64,000 nt of DNA from Lineus longissimus (GCF_910592395.1 NC_088316.1:8496001-8560000); one strand, 5' to 3'. Numbered from the stretch's first letter, positions 46,661-58,085 are shown. The notes: generated by a model from the letters alone, not told the origin. Made by a program: numbers and translations.

Positions 46661-47770
46661 AAATGACATATCACCCGGGTTTTTGATTTGACCTACTTTT
46701 CAAGGTCACAGAGGTCAAAGTTCACTAAATCACGTGGCACGTTTCGTTTCTATTTGAGGTAGACGATTCTAAACTTGTGAGAACATATGTGACCCGCTCT
46801 ACCAAAACTAGGCGCTTGTCGCATCTGAACTTGCCAGGTTGATACGGACTTGTTGTTCATTTCCCTATTGTAGACCTTTTGTGAAATGTGACCAAATCAG
46901 TTTTTAATAGATTTCACAAAAGGTCTACAATAGGGAAATGAACAACAAGTCCGTATCAACCTGGCAAGTTCAGATGCGACAAGCGCCTAGTTTTGGTAGA
47001 GCAAGTCACATATATCAAGGGACCTATCAAGGGACCCTCTATTCTACCCCAAAAATTTGTGTTGCGCTGACCTCAAATATGGCCGCCAGGCAGCCATCTT
47101 GAATATTAAACAAAGTCGGATTGTGACCAAATTTCATGTGATTGTACATCAATGTACTCTCTACATCCCTGGTTTTCAGTCAAATCCATCAACCAATATG
47201 GCCGCCAGGCGGCCATCTTGAAAATCCAACGAAGTCCTATTACTCCTAAACTGTTGAACAGATGTCAACCAATTTCAATGTGACATGTACACTCTTCAAT
47301 AACCCTGAAATTCAGTCAACTTTATAACCAAAGTGCTATACTTAGTTGGTACCGGTAATTTTCTTTTGTGACATTGAGCCGAGAAGAATAATATTATTCA
47401 ATGGAATCAAAACTGCTGAAACTAGCCAGAAACTGTTCTCCCCATATCCATGACATGAACGAAGTGAGGGACAGACCATAAACTGATGTGGTGTGATGAC
47501 CTTGGGTAAGGGGGGTTCTCTATCGATTTTGGACCTGACCCAAAATCCAGCATGGTTGCCAGGCCGCCACATTTGTTTTTCACATTCCACACCATAATTC
47601 GAGAACTGAGTGTGCGACAGACCTAAAGCTTCTATGACGTGATGGTCTAGTTAAGGGGAGCTTCCCTATTGATTTATGACCTGAAACAAAATCCAATATG
47701 GCTGTCAGGCTGCCATCTTCCTTTTCCACCCCATAACTTCAGAACCAGTTTAGTGATAACCTGAAACATC
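46661..47770 (+). mobile_element. Helentron-like element G, right part
   Basis: Resumes the text interrupted at 39062, with GGGTTTTTGATTTGACCTAC and an AAGGTCACAGAGGTCAAAG motif near 46700, then repeated GGCCGCCAGGCAGCCATCTT wording (47080, 47205, 47700). It holds the snapback at 46788. No clear 3' end before the OFD1 exon. Confidence 0.5.
46788..47010. mobile_element. 223-bp snapback (foldback) MITE
   Basis: Two 100-base arms (46788-46887 and 46911-47010) are complementary with only two mismatches and separated by 23 bases. TA flanks both ends (46786-46787 and 47011-47012), as for Tc1/mariner-type MITEs. It lies in the OFD1 intron, so any OFD1 pre-mRNA would contain a ~100-bp hairpin. Confidence 0.9.
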
Positions 47771-47949
47771 TTTGGTGACCACGGAGCGTGGCCATACATT
47801 GCTATTCTCCTCAAACGCGTTTTGTCCAGAATGCTTCAACAGAAATGCCTTGGATTATTTTTCTATTGAAAATAAGAATAAATTATTTATGACAAAGGGT
47901 TTGTTGGATCTCCCGTTGGCCTTTCACATTTTTATCATACTTATTGCAG

Positions 47950-48057
47950 GCTTCTTGTGGCAACTGTTAAGTGAGATTGCTATTGAACATGCATACACCG
48001 ACGGAGGTCATGAAGGGCAGGCAGACATCACTCCACTTGATCCAATCTCATCTCTTG
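47950..48057 (+). CDS. OFD1: OFD1 exon 3 of those visible
   Basis: Bounded by TTATTGCAG|GC and CTTG|GTAAGA, 108 bases, phase 1 in and out. It joins the microexon to give K-GFLWQLLSEIAIEHAYTD..., equivalent to human KGFLMHFLKELAEYHQ. The segment ends TPLDPISSL before the next splice. Phase and homology both support it despite the 17.8-kb intron before it. Confidence 0.88.
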
Positions 48058-48198
48058 GTAAGATTCCTAATTATTCATGTTTGTCCTTCCACCTTTAACT
48101 CTTTAGCTTCAATGACCGTATATTCACGGTCAGTTTATGGATTGCGACTGAATCCCATGGCGAATATATATGGCTCCCCCTTCCTTTATACCCTTTTT

Positions 48199-49260
48199 AG
48201 CTCACCTCCAGAGAGGTGAGCTTATCTTTTAACGCAGCATCCCTATCCGTTAGCAAGGCAAGGTTTGTAACTACCGATGCAATCGACTTGAAACTTGGTA
48301 CTTTTGTTTCCCAATAAAATGACACATCAAAGACCAAATTTCGGACAGGTTCGATTCTTGATTGGCCACTAGGTGGCTAAAACCAAATACACAAAAGGTG
48401 CTATATCTCCTGAACTAAGGACTCGTTCATCACCAAATTTTTATCATTGGTACTGTCTAGATCATATTTATATCAACCTCTACGACTTATGATATCTTCC
48501 AAGGAGGATCGGATAAGTAGCGCACCGTTAGAAAACGAATGTCAAGGTCATGTAAACAAACCCACATGCTTTATACAGCGTAAAAAATAAAATGAAATAT
48601 CGACTGATTTTACAATTTTCACATCATAGTTTATAAAATTAGTTGATGCATTATTTCACTTACATCGAAATGTTTCATATGAAGTAGAAAATGCACATTT
48701 TAGCATTACCTGTTTTATCAATTTTCGGTCTTTGTGCGACCGTGGTGAGATCAATCTAGCTGTGTGCTTCATTGACAACCCTCAGAATGAGGCTGATTTT
48801 GTAAATTATCTGAGGAGATCTTGAAAATCACTGGTAAAAACTAGTTCTTAGGACAAAAACAGACTTAAAACACTCAAAGATCTCGAAAGATCTCCATGAT
48901 TAAGCATATTTATCGACCGTGGAAGATGTCCAAAATTGGACCAGCCTCGTATTAGCCTACTCATTTTACTGGTTGAAAACTGTTAGAATATTGTTATTGT
49001 TTAGTATAGTTTGCGACTTCAACTCATTGATTATGCAAATGAAGTAGTGTTCTATTGATTCGGGCAGGATTTATCATGATTTATCATGATTAACGATCAT
49101 GTATGGTGGCTACGTTCGGAATGATGGCCATTGGCTCGCGCGATCATAGTATGACCGAGGTTTTGCACACGGCACACAACCTATCCGATCCTCCTTGGAT
49201 ATCTTCTAAACTATTCAACTGTTTTTAATGTGGTTTGTACAAGGTTGCCGCAAATGGCGT
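48199..49260 (+). mobile_element. Helentron-like element H with nested MITE
   Basis: Head AGCTCACCTCCAGAGAGGTG, then AGC, after a T-run (48199), followed by GAAACTTGGTAC and GGCCACTAGGTGGCTAAAA. It is interrupted at 48500-49197 by a 9-bp-TSD MITE. The 3' end was not found. The head hairpin is a diverged version of family A. Confidence 0.55.
48500..49197. mobile_element. 698-bp MITE with 9-bp target duplication (MULE-like)
   Basis: Inverted ends CAAGGAGGATCGGATA and TATCCGATCCTCCTTG, flanked by the perfect 9-bp repeat GATATCTTC (48491-48499 and 49198-49206). A 9-bp duplication points to the Mutator superfamily, with Merlin (8-9 bp) as alternative. No protein inside. Confidence 0.8.
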
Positions 49261-50860
49261 TGTCTGTATCATCATTTTGATTACAATGAAGTGCATTATT
49301 GTATTCATTATGTTATCCTCAATTTACAAAAGGTCCAAGAAAAAAAACTTTTTTATTTCTTGAAAAGAGCAATGGTGTTGTAGTACAGCAAAAAATAAGA
49401 CTGATGTGTTTTCATGTCGATATCTTACACAGACTTTTTCTGGTTGAAAATCAACCCTGGATAATTACAATTTGTGGTAACTTCTGACACTTTCCCACTG
49501 CATTATAAGCTCAGATCACGGCTGCTCTCCCAATGAAGTTTATGGGGTTGGCCACACACAATTATTTCCTCACCTTTTTAACAGCCGTGGGAGTCATCCC
49601 CCCATTTAATAAGTGACATGTCCAGTTACATATCGGTGTCAATAACCCTAATAAAGGTTTGCCGATGAATGGGATAATTATGTCCCTCCTTCATTGAATA
49701 CAATTGGAATATTAAAAGGAGTAAAATACTATAACTTGTCTTTGCTTGTTAACACAGGGCCCTATACCATGGCACAGTGCATGATGAGAAGGTAGAAGTT
49801 TGGGGGCAGATGTAAAAGGTCAATAGAAAAAGTATCTATTGCATGTTAAAATTTTTGCAGAAAAAGCATGATAGCTCGAAACCCAGATAAGATATCAACC
49901 TGAAAATGCCCCAGAAAGTGTTAGGTCTTGTTGTACTATGACACCAGTGATTTTTTGGTGGAATTTTTCCCGTAATTGTGACAAAATAGTAGAAAGTAGA
50001 AACCCTATTGTGCATAGGTGGTTAATACCTAAGTCAATATGATCAATATGATTAGGTAATGCTGTTTACCATGTTTAGAGGCTTGCTAGGCCTAGGCCCT
50101 ATAGTGCTTTAGTTATGTTGACAGAGGCCGAGCGTGCAGACCTTTGGCTGTGTTAGACCAGACAGGGATCTGGCTGTATTTTCTGATAAAAAAGACCTGG
50201 GACCACGTAAGTAACGTCGGAATTTCCCATTTTCGGTCGGTTATTTCGCATTTCATAGATAGGTGTCTTGTAACAGTTTGATTAAGACTTGGTTTGTTCT
50301 CTTATACAGCTTGTTCACCAACACAAAACCAACGTCCGCGTGGAATACTCTGAAACTCACGGACACGATATATGTACTGGAATCGAGGCATTATAGGAAC
50401 TTATTCGTGGAAGAACCGTTAAAGCTCGTGCACTGTGTTTGTTAACCCTAACTGTTGTATACTTGTTTCAATATATGTTTAAAATGAAGAGAAAGTTTTC
50501 CCTTAATCAATGAACGCCGCATCTTGCGCCCAAGTTTGCCACAGTAATGAAATTGATTTTTCTGGACCATTTTGAAATGGTCCATTACATAATGAAGACA
50601 ATCACCCATTTCACTGTATAGAATGTCCATATGGACAACAAGATTTATGACAACCCTGTGCAAACCACATTGAAATCGGTCTGCTATTTTGGGAGAGAGC
50701 AAATCACAGGTGTCGATATCAATATGAGCTAGACTACAGTCCTGATCATATTAATATCAACACCATCTCCATTCAATATCTCTTAAACTAGTGCACCAAT
50801 TCCACTGCCATTTTCAGGATATTATATGATGATGATACATGACTTATCAGACAGGGTTTT
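49261..50860. other. OFD1 intron, no feature recognised
   Basis: AT-rich, short ORFs on both strands without recognisable domains, no shared repeats. Confidence 0.5.
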
Positions 50861-51220
50861 AGCACACCTGTGGGGAGCTTATACGATACCAATGCGTCTG
50901 TCGTCGTCTGTTGTCTGTTAGTGGAGCACGTTTCATAACCGTTTCGGCTTTGGGCAATATGCCCAGACGTATTTTTAGCTCAGCTGTCAAAGTCAGCGGA
51001 GTTAGTCCAATAGCTATTCGAAAGGTGTCGGTCCTTCCATCCATCCATGGACAAAATCGGGCATTTTGTAACCATAAGACCGAGGCTCTTCAAATCTGGT
51101 ATTTGACATGAACAGCACAGGAAATGCTCTTAACAGAAAATATTAGTGCGGTTTGACTCATATTCAGCTCGCCAGGGGGCAGAAAGCATAAATTAGTTCC
51201 CCTGTGGGGAGCTTATGGTC
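50861..51220 (+). mobile_element. Three Helentron-like head fragments
   Basis: AGCACACCTGTGGGGAGCTT (50861), then the family-B head AGCTCAGCTGTCAAAGTCAG (50976), then CCCCTGTGGGGAGCTTATGG (51199). Each is cut short by the next, giving a pile of heads without tails. Confidence 0.5.
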
Positions 51221-51287
51221 ACGTACCTGTGATAAAGTTTGAAGCCGTTTTCTATGGCTGGCGCGAGTGGACAGAATTCAGAATTAT

Positions 51288-51459
51288 GCCACGGCATAAA
51301 TCTGAATTGTGGTGCACCATAAAGCGACCAATCAAAATCTTGGATCTCGTGAATTATGCTACGGCATAAATAGGAATTTATGCCGCACCATAAATAAACG
51401 ATTGCCCCGTTCTGATTGGTCTAATTACGCCACACCACAATTCCTATTTATGCCGTGGC
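51288..51459. mobile_element. 172-bp palindromic MITE
   Basis: 27-base inverted arms (GCCACGGCATAAATCTGAAT... and its partner ending GCCGTGGC) with two mismatches. The interior has further ATGCTACGGCATAAATAGGA palindromes. Non-coding. Confidence 0.7.
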
Positions 51460-52097
51460 CTTAAAAAGACGCTGTATCTTAGCTGATTTGTCCTTCACGT
51501 TTTTTGTCTTGTTTTACTGTATTATACAAGTTCATTGAATAAAGAAGCCTTGAAATTGAAAATGCATCTCTGAATTTTTATTTATTTTTATGATAAAAAA
51601 TCAAGCTTGCCTATTTAACCTAAACTCTTGAACATGCAACCTTTAACCCTTATAGTGTCATGCTCGACCTCAGGTCGAGTTAAAGTTCCTACCCCTTGAG
51701 TGTCGCGCTCGACCCTGGGTCAAGAGAGGGTAATGCCTCAGAAAATAAATTATCCACGGCACAATTGGAGTCCGTTACGTTTAGTTTATCTGCCAGTGTA
51801 AAGACGGCGCTGCGTCTGATTATTTGATATCGGGAAACCAAATTGTTTCTACATGAAAATTTCCTGCAACTAACAACTGAAGGTTGAGCACGTTTTCAGA
51901 AGAGGTCAGGGAAGGGGTATGGTGATGTAAGAGACGGTATCATGCCTGATGTCACAATCAAGTAAGACTTCGTTGTAGCCTGATTGATACAAGAGAAGCG
52001 GGTGATGCATTAGACAGCATCATGCCTCATGTCACAAGTAAGAGACCGCATTGTAGCCTAATGGGAAGGAATAGGGCAGTGTCACAAGAACTGATCT

Positions 52098-52500
52098 AAA
52101 CTAAAGGTAATGAAGGAGAGATTTGCACTGACCTACTTTTATGATCTTCTGCCCTACTTTAAGACTGTTATCGCTAAAGTAGTTGTGTTTGGTATCGAAC
52201 TAAAGGTAATGAACAGTAGGTTTGTGCTAACCCATTTTCATTACCAACTGACCTACTTGGAGACGGTTAAAGTGAAAGGTGTCATCCGTGTTTGACATCA
52301 AACTAAGAGTGTTTAAGAGTAGGTTTACCCTGATCTACTTTTATGACCTACTAAACAACTTAAACACTGTTAGAGGAAGGCAGTCGCGTTAATGGTATCA
52401 AACTGAAGGGTTTGAAAGAGCAGTTTTGTGCTGACCTGCTTAAACACAGTTGGAGGCACTGAAGGTATTGAAGAGCGGATGTGACAAAAGAACCCCTCGA
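52098..52500 (+). repeat. About four diverged ~105-bp tandem units
   Basis: Units begin near 52098, 52198, 52307 and 52410 with AACTAAAGGTAATGAA-like text and include GTTTGTGCTGACCTACTT-like text. Non-coding; the ORF over part of it is chance. Confidence 0.6.
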
Positions 52501-52888
52501 CTACTTTATTCACTGCAGTTCAAATAAAAATTTCACAACTTTCGTTCACCCTCGGGGCCAAATTTATAAACGGCCGTTAAGGGTTAGACGTGTGTGACTT
52601 CTCCCTAATTAGTTTCAGGGCCTATTCATATCCGGTGATGATTTACACGAAGGGCCTGAATCTGTCTATTCAGTAGTTAAATGTTGTTTTAAGCTTAACG
52701 CCCTTGACTCATTTGGCCCCATTTGTCTTAGCTTGATTCCATCTAGTCTGTCCACATCTCCCTATCAACCATAAATCTACATTCTGGTACATGCATATAC
52801 CCATGTTCCATTTTCTTGTCATTCATCTCATTCCTTGCTATTTAATTCCGCCAGCGTAGCTATTCAGGCCGCCAGGCCTCTAGTTTTT

Positions 52889-52939
52889 AGCTCACCTCTT
52901 AGCAGAGGTGAGCTTATCCCATACCGTGGCGTCCGTCGT

Positions 52940-52974
<35 letters not shown>

Positions 52975-54014
52975 CGTCGTCCGTTAGCAGGGCACGTTTC
53001 GTAACTGTTAGAGCTATTGAGTTGAAACTTGGTACACATGTACCCTTATGTAATGACACCTTGGAGACCAAGTTTCGGTCCGATTCGTTTCATGGTTTGG
53101 CCACCAGGGGGCCAAACGTTAAAAGTGAAAATATGCAATATCTCCCTTAATAGTAGTCGGGAAATTTTGAAAAAAATATGGTAGGTACTTCTAGCAAAGG
53201 TGCATCATATATCATCCGGGTTTTTGATTTGACCTCCTTTTCAAGGTCACAGAGGTCAAATGGTGTAAATTGGCCGTTAGGATGTAACGATGGCACGTTT
53301 CTAAACTGCAATGACTATTGATACCAAATTTGGTACACATTTACCCCTTAGTCAGGTGATCTCAGGGACCGAAGTTTGGTCCATTATGATTCACCACTTG
53401 ACCACCAGGGGGCAAAATCCAAAAACCTTAAAAATGTGATTATTCCTTAACTTCTTGCCCGATTGCCACCAATTTGATATCATGGGTACATCTAACCACC
53501 ATACAGTATATGTCACACATGTTTTTAATTTGACCTTCTTGTCAAGGTCACAGAGGTCAAATGGCGTAAATTCGCCGTCAGGCCGTAACTATGGCACGTT
53601 TCTTAACTGCAATGATTATTGATCACAAATTAAGTACACATGTACCCCTTGGTCAGGTGATCTCAGGTACTGAAGTTTGGTGCGATCTGATTTGCCGTTC
53701 GGCCTCCAGGGAGGGGGCCAAATCCTAAATTCTTCAAAGTGCCATTATTCCTAGTAATGACTTGCCCGATTGGCACCAATTTTATATCATAGGTACATCT
53801 AATTCTAACAACCATTCAATGTGTCACCCGGGTCTTCTTTGATTTGACCTACTTTTCAAGGTCACAGAGGTCGAATGTACTGTAAATTGGCCATTTTGGG
53901 GAAATTGTAATTGCTTGGACCTACATCAAACCTAACACTACATGACACAATACCATGCTCTTTATCCATCTTTTCTCCACATGAGGTGAGCACAATGGCC
54001 CTGGCCATTTCATT
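52889..54014 (+). mobile_element. Helentron-like family A, copy 6
   Basis: Full-length copy, nearly identical to copies at 12268 and 30717. It has the longest GTC run in the window at about 52935-52975 and intact ends. The high identity suggests recent activity. Confidence 0.72.
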
Positions 54015-54156
54015 ATTCCGCCCCATAACTTGAGAACCGAGGGAGTGACAGACATGAAACTTCTGTGGTGAGATGTCCTAGGCAGGGGAAGTTTCCTATT
54101 GATTTTTGGTCCGACCCAAAATCTAAGATGTCTGCCAGGGTGCCATCTTTGTTTTT

Positions 54157-55200
54157 AGCTCAGCTGACTTTGTCAGCTAAGCTGGTAATATTATTAAGGG
54201 AATAGTGTCTGTCCTTCCTTCCGTGTCATTTTTGGGCATTTTGTAACCCCAAGGCCTAGGCACTTCGCTGACGCTGCTAAATTAGGCATAACCCAAGATG
54301 AACTCAGAAACCGAAAATCAGCGCGATCCGACCTACATTATGCAAATGAGGTCATCGGGAAGCTTAAACTTCATTCCTTTATACCTCGGTTCACAGAGGA
54401 AATAATGTTTTCACATCTGGCCGAATATTTTTTGATAATTTTTAATTTTTACTTGTGATGGAATTAGTTTGCGCTACAGGCACATTAAACTGAATTTTTG
54501 ACGATTCAAAAGCCTGGGCTATGACGTATAGTTGCGCAGTTGTATTCTGCGCATGGAATTGGTCAAGGAACCAGGCTATATTTCAGCATACCCACTGTGA
54601 CCAGTACAGCTAGTCTAAAGATGGAAGATTGATTTTGCAACACGGTAACCAATTTTCTGCTAAAAAGTAGTCAAGTAGGCGATATTATTTACCTAGAATT
54701 TTACCGTATACTGTACAGAATTTTCTTTTTGGTAACGAGGCTTACTCCCATGATACAAATATATCTATATTTTCAGTAGTTCAAACTTACATTGAAAGAA
54801 CACGCAGATTTACTCGCTGATATCTCTGCACATTGTATCTTGTGATATCTGACCTCGGTCAATTACAGTTGTCCATCTTGTGTTTTATGTAATTTGTAAA
54901 GAGTGTAATGAGGGGGCATAAGCGTTAAGCATATTGCTTTTTTTATGCCTCCTCTTAATCATAAGATTGATTAATAATTTACATATATATAAAAGTAGGC
55001 GATATTATCACTAGTTCCTTTCAGTGGGTAGTCATAAGGTATTTAGGGACTACTTTCAGAAATTAGTACTTGAAAATTTGACCACAATTCTGTGAAAACG
55101 ATATTAGAAGTGTACGCTCTGTTCGCGAATTATTTTGAAGTGGAGAATTCCCACAGTATGTGCAGTGAATCGGCACGATTCTGTTTGCATTTTAGTTTTT
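54157..55200 (+). mobile_element. Helentron-like family B, copy cut by family A
   Basis: Head AGCTCAGCTGACTTTGTCAG at 54157. It matches 24176-24895 except for a 304-bp insert at 54689. It ends at TTAGTTTTT, where a family-A element begins; the complete copy continues TAGTACTAC at that point, so the A element inserted at a T-run. Confidence 0.6.
54689..54992 (+). mobile_element. 304-bp insert with 16-bp target duplication (retroposon-like)
   Basis: AAGTAGGCGATATTAT occurs on both sides (54673-54688 and 54993-55008) and once in the other family-B copies. A duplication this long is typical of target-primed reverse transcription, as for SINEs, LINEs or processed RNAs. The right end is AT-rich (ACATATATATAA) rather than pure A. 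No RNA of origin recognised. Confidence 0.65.
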
Positions 55201-56200
55201 AGCTCGCCTCTAACAGAGGTGAGCTAATCCCATACCGTGGCATCTGTTGTCGTCGTCGTCGTCGTCCGTCGTCGTCCGTCGTCCGTTAGCAGGGCACGTT
55301 TCGTAACCGTTAGAGCTATTGAGTTGAAACTTGGTACACATGTACCCTTATGTAATGACACCTTGGAGACCAAGTTTTGGTCCGATTCGTTTTATGGTTT
55401 GGCCACCAGGGGGCCAAACGTTAAAAGTGAAAATATGCAATATCTCCCTTAATAGTCGTCGGGAAATTTTGAAAAAAATATGGTAGGTACTTCTAGCAAA
55501 GGTGCATCATATATCATCCGGGTTTTTGATTTGACCTCCTTTTCAAGGTCACAGAGGTCAAAGTTTGCTGATTCACTGAACAGTAGCATGTTTCCTATCT
55601 ATTTTAGCTAGAAGGTTTTAAACCAGTGTGGACATGTATCTGGGGATTGTCTATTCCACCCCTAAAATTTCGGCCGTTCGGACATCAAATATGGCCGCCA
55701 GGCAGCCATCTTGAAAAATAAACACAGTACTATTACTCCGAAACTAATGATCGGATTGCAACCAAATTTGATCTGGATGTATATCTATGTACTCTCTACT
55801 AAATCCTTGATTTTTTATCAAATGTGATAGCCAATATGGGTGCCAGGCGGGCATCTTAAAAAAAAATTAGTTTGGCCACTCGGGGGCCAAATTTAATGTC
55901 CAAAGTTAAAATGTTTGATTGCTCGTTTAATAGTGGCCTGATTTTCATAACATTTTTATGGTAGGTACTCCTAGCAAGGATACATTTAATAAATGTGGGT
56001 TTTTGATTTGACCTACTTCTCAAGGTCACAGAGGTCAAAGTTTCCTATGGCACCGCCATTTTACAATGACGGCACGTTTTGTCACTGCTTTAGCTACAGA
56101 TCCCTAACTTGGTACGAATGTACCCCTATACTCTTAGACTAAACTGCACTCTTTTTCTGATTCTCAGTTTGGCCAGCAGGGCATCTTTGTACAAAGCACT
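55201..56200 (+). mobile_element. Helentron-like family A variant, 3' end lost
   Basis: Head AGCTCGCCTCTAACAGAGGT. The first 360 bases follow family A, then it switches to the same alternative body as 32163-32460. No family-A 3' end is seen before the OFD1 exon at 56914. Confidence 0.6.
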
Positions 56201-56913
56201 ACAGTCATGCTGACTCTCAACTTAGTTCCTTAAATTACAAAGATGTGGGCCTGCTACCTACGAAATAAAGAACAGGGGGGTTTAATAATATTTAGCTTGG
56301 ACCATTGGGGGAGGCATAGCCAGGTTCATCACCTTTAAGTTGAACAAAAGTGGAATTTAGATGGAGGAGAAGAAAAACATGGTCATTGAAGACATGTTGG
56401 AATTTTGTGACACCAGATTGAGGCTCAGTTCAATCAGGTCACAGGCCTACAGGCCTACAAAGGGTGTAAGAAAAAATTGAGGCCCAAATACAAAATGACC
56501 TGGCTACAAAGATATACAGCAACTGTTCCTTGACCAATCCATGCCTCATCATTATATAACATTGTATAACTATTCATGGCAGGAATTCAACAACACATTG
56601 AGTGCATTCGATCTAATCCACTAATCCACATACCCATATTGCACCAAGTGTAATGAACCCAGTAAGACAGGTAAAACTAACACAGCAGGTGGTGTCTGTA
56701 ATGCAATAGCAGAGGTCTAGGAGGAAGGCCTTGGAGTGCAATCAATCAGCTTATCTGACCTATTATAAACATCCAGCTGAGAGGCATTCCACCTATTTTG
56801 CTCATCTTTCGCTAACGGGGTCTGGCTGTCATGCAAATTATGGAGTGACTGATAGCTCCCATGAAATCAATCCTGAAAAAAACGCCTGAAAAGACCTGCC
56901 TTTCTAATTCTAG

Positions 56914-57056
56914 ATGAAAAGCTGACTGATGTTGACCAGCAATATTCCGCTAAAAAGGATGAGGTTCATCACAGCGGGGGCCTTGCTATGGAGGAGAGAA
57001 TCCTTTCCTATCAGAAGCAGCTGGAAGACCGGTCCAACATGCATATCAGGATGGAG
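56914..57056 (+). CDS. OFD1: OFD1 exon 4 of those visible
   Basis: Bounded by TTCTAATTCTAG|AT and GAG|GTAGGA, 143 bases, phase 1 in and 0 out. It reads D-EKLTDVDQQYSAKK..., MEERILSYQKQLEDRSN, MHIRME, equivalent to human EKLQLIDDQFADAY... LNEYKREIEEQLRAEM at the start of the OFD1 coiled coil. Later exons (KLKFFKDTEI-type coiled coil) were not found up to 64000, so the gene probably continues beyond the window. Confidence 0.9.
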
Positions 57057-57067
57057 GTAGGATTTTT

Positions 57068-57766
57068 AGCTCACCTCTTCGGCTCACGGTAGGTGAGTCT
57101 ATACAACACCGCTGTGTCCGTCGTTGTTGTTGTCGCCTGTATCCCGTTTCGAAAACTGGCACGTTTCTTAACTGCTAGAACTGAACTTGAAACTTTGTAC
57201 ACAAGACCCCCCCCCCCCCCAGGTCAGGTGACCTCTGACGATGAATTTTGTTTTGATCTCATTCTTGACTTGGCTCCCAGGGAGCCAAAAGTGGAACCCT
57301 AAAAAGAGTGACATCTCTCTTATGTGTGACGCGTTTTCGATAAAACTTTTTATGGAAGGTTCTCCATGCAACACAGAGGTCAAATGGTGTCAATTGGCCG
57401 TTTGTGTGTAACTATGTCATGTTTCTCAACTGCTAAAGCTATGAACTTGAAATTTGGTACACATGACTCCCTACGTCATGTAAAACCTCTGTCACCAAAT
57501 TTCGGTGTCAGAGGTTCAATCTGCAATCTTCAATGTCAATCTGATTCTCGACTTGGCCACCAGGAGGCCAAAACTAAAAAAGTAAAATGTTCAATATCTC
57601 GCTTACTAGTGACTTGTTTTCGATGATATTTTTATGGTAGGTACTACAAGTAACATCACTATCATACCGACTTTGGCTTGACCTGTATACTATACATGTA
57701 AGATGTTTCTTAACCAGGATGAATTCCTAACCACCAAATATCTCTATGTTGAGCACAATGGCCATT
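57068..57766 (+). mobile_element. Helentron-like element J
   Basis: Starts 12 bases after the OFD1 exon with AGCTCACCTCTTCGGCTCAC and ends TTGAGCACAATGGCCATTAG, which is the family-A type of 3' end with an ATGGCCAT stem. It contains GGCCACCAGGAGGCC and a run of 14 C (about 57208-57221). Confidence 0.6.
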
Positions 57767-57824
57767 AGCCTCGGATTTACGATAGGCAAACAACGGGGAA
57801 ATCAACAACCGGTTCGTTTAATCC

Positions 57825-58085
57825 TACAATTTCTTTTCGATGTTATCTTTCATACAATCAAACCGCTGTATACTATTTTAGTAGTAATTTCTTTGGTTAT
57901 TATTCGTACAATCAAACCGCTGTATACTAGTACTAATTTCTTATCTTTCGTACAATCAAACTGCTGTATACTAGTAGTAGTAATTTCTTTGGTTTTCTTT
58001 CATACAATCAAACCGCTGTATACTAGTACCGGTAGTAGTAATTTCTTTGGTTATCCTTCATACAATCAAACCGCTGTCATGATGA
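57825..58085 (+). repeat. Five-unit minisatellite (44-58 bp)
   Basis: ACAATCAAACCGCTGTATAC recurs near 57853, 57908, 57952, 58003 and 58061 with spacers of TAGTAGTAATTTCTTTGGTT. The ORF over it is a repeat artefact. Confidence 0.85.

Noticed and set aside
51643-52590. Possible second TTAA-flanked piggyBac element (TTTAACCCTTATAG ... GTTAAGGGTTAG)
   Set aside because: The right flank is TTAG rather than TTAA and the subterminal bases do not match beyond a few positions.
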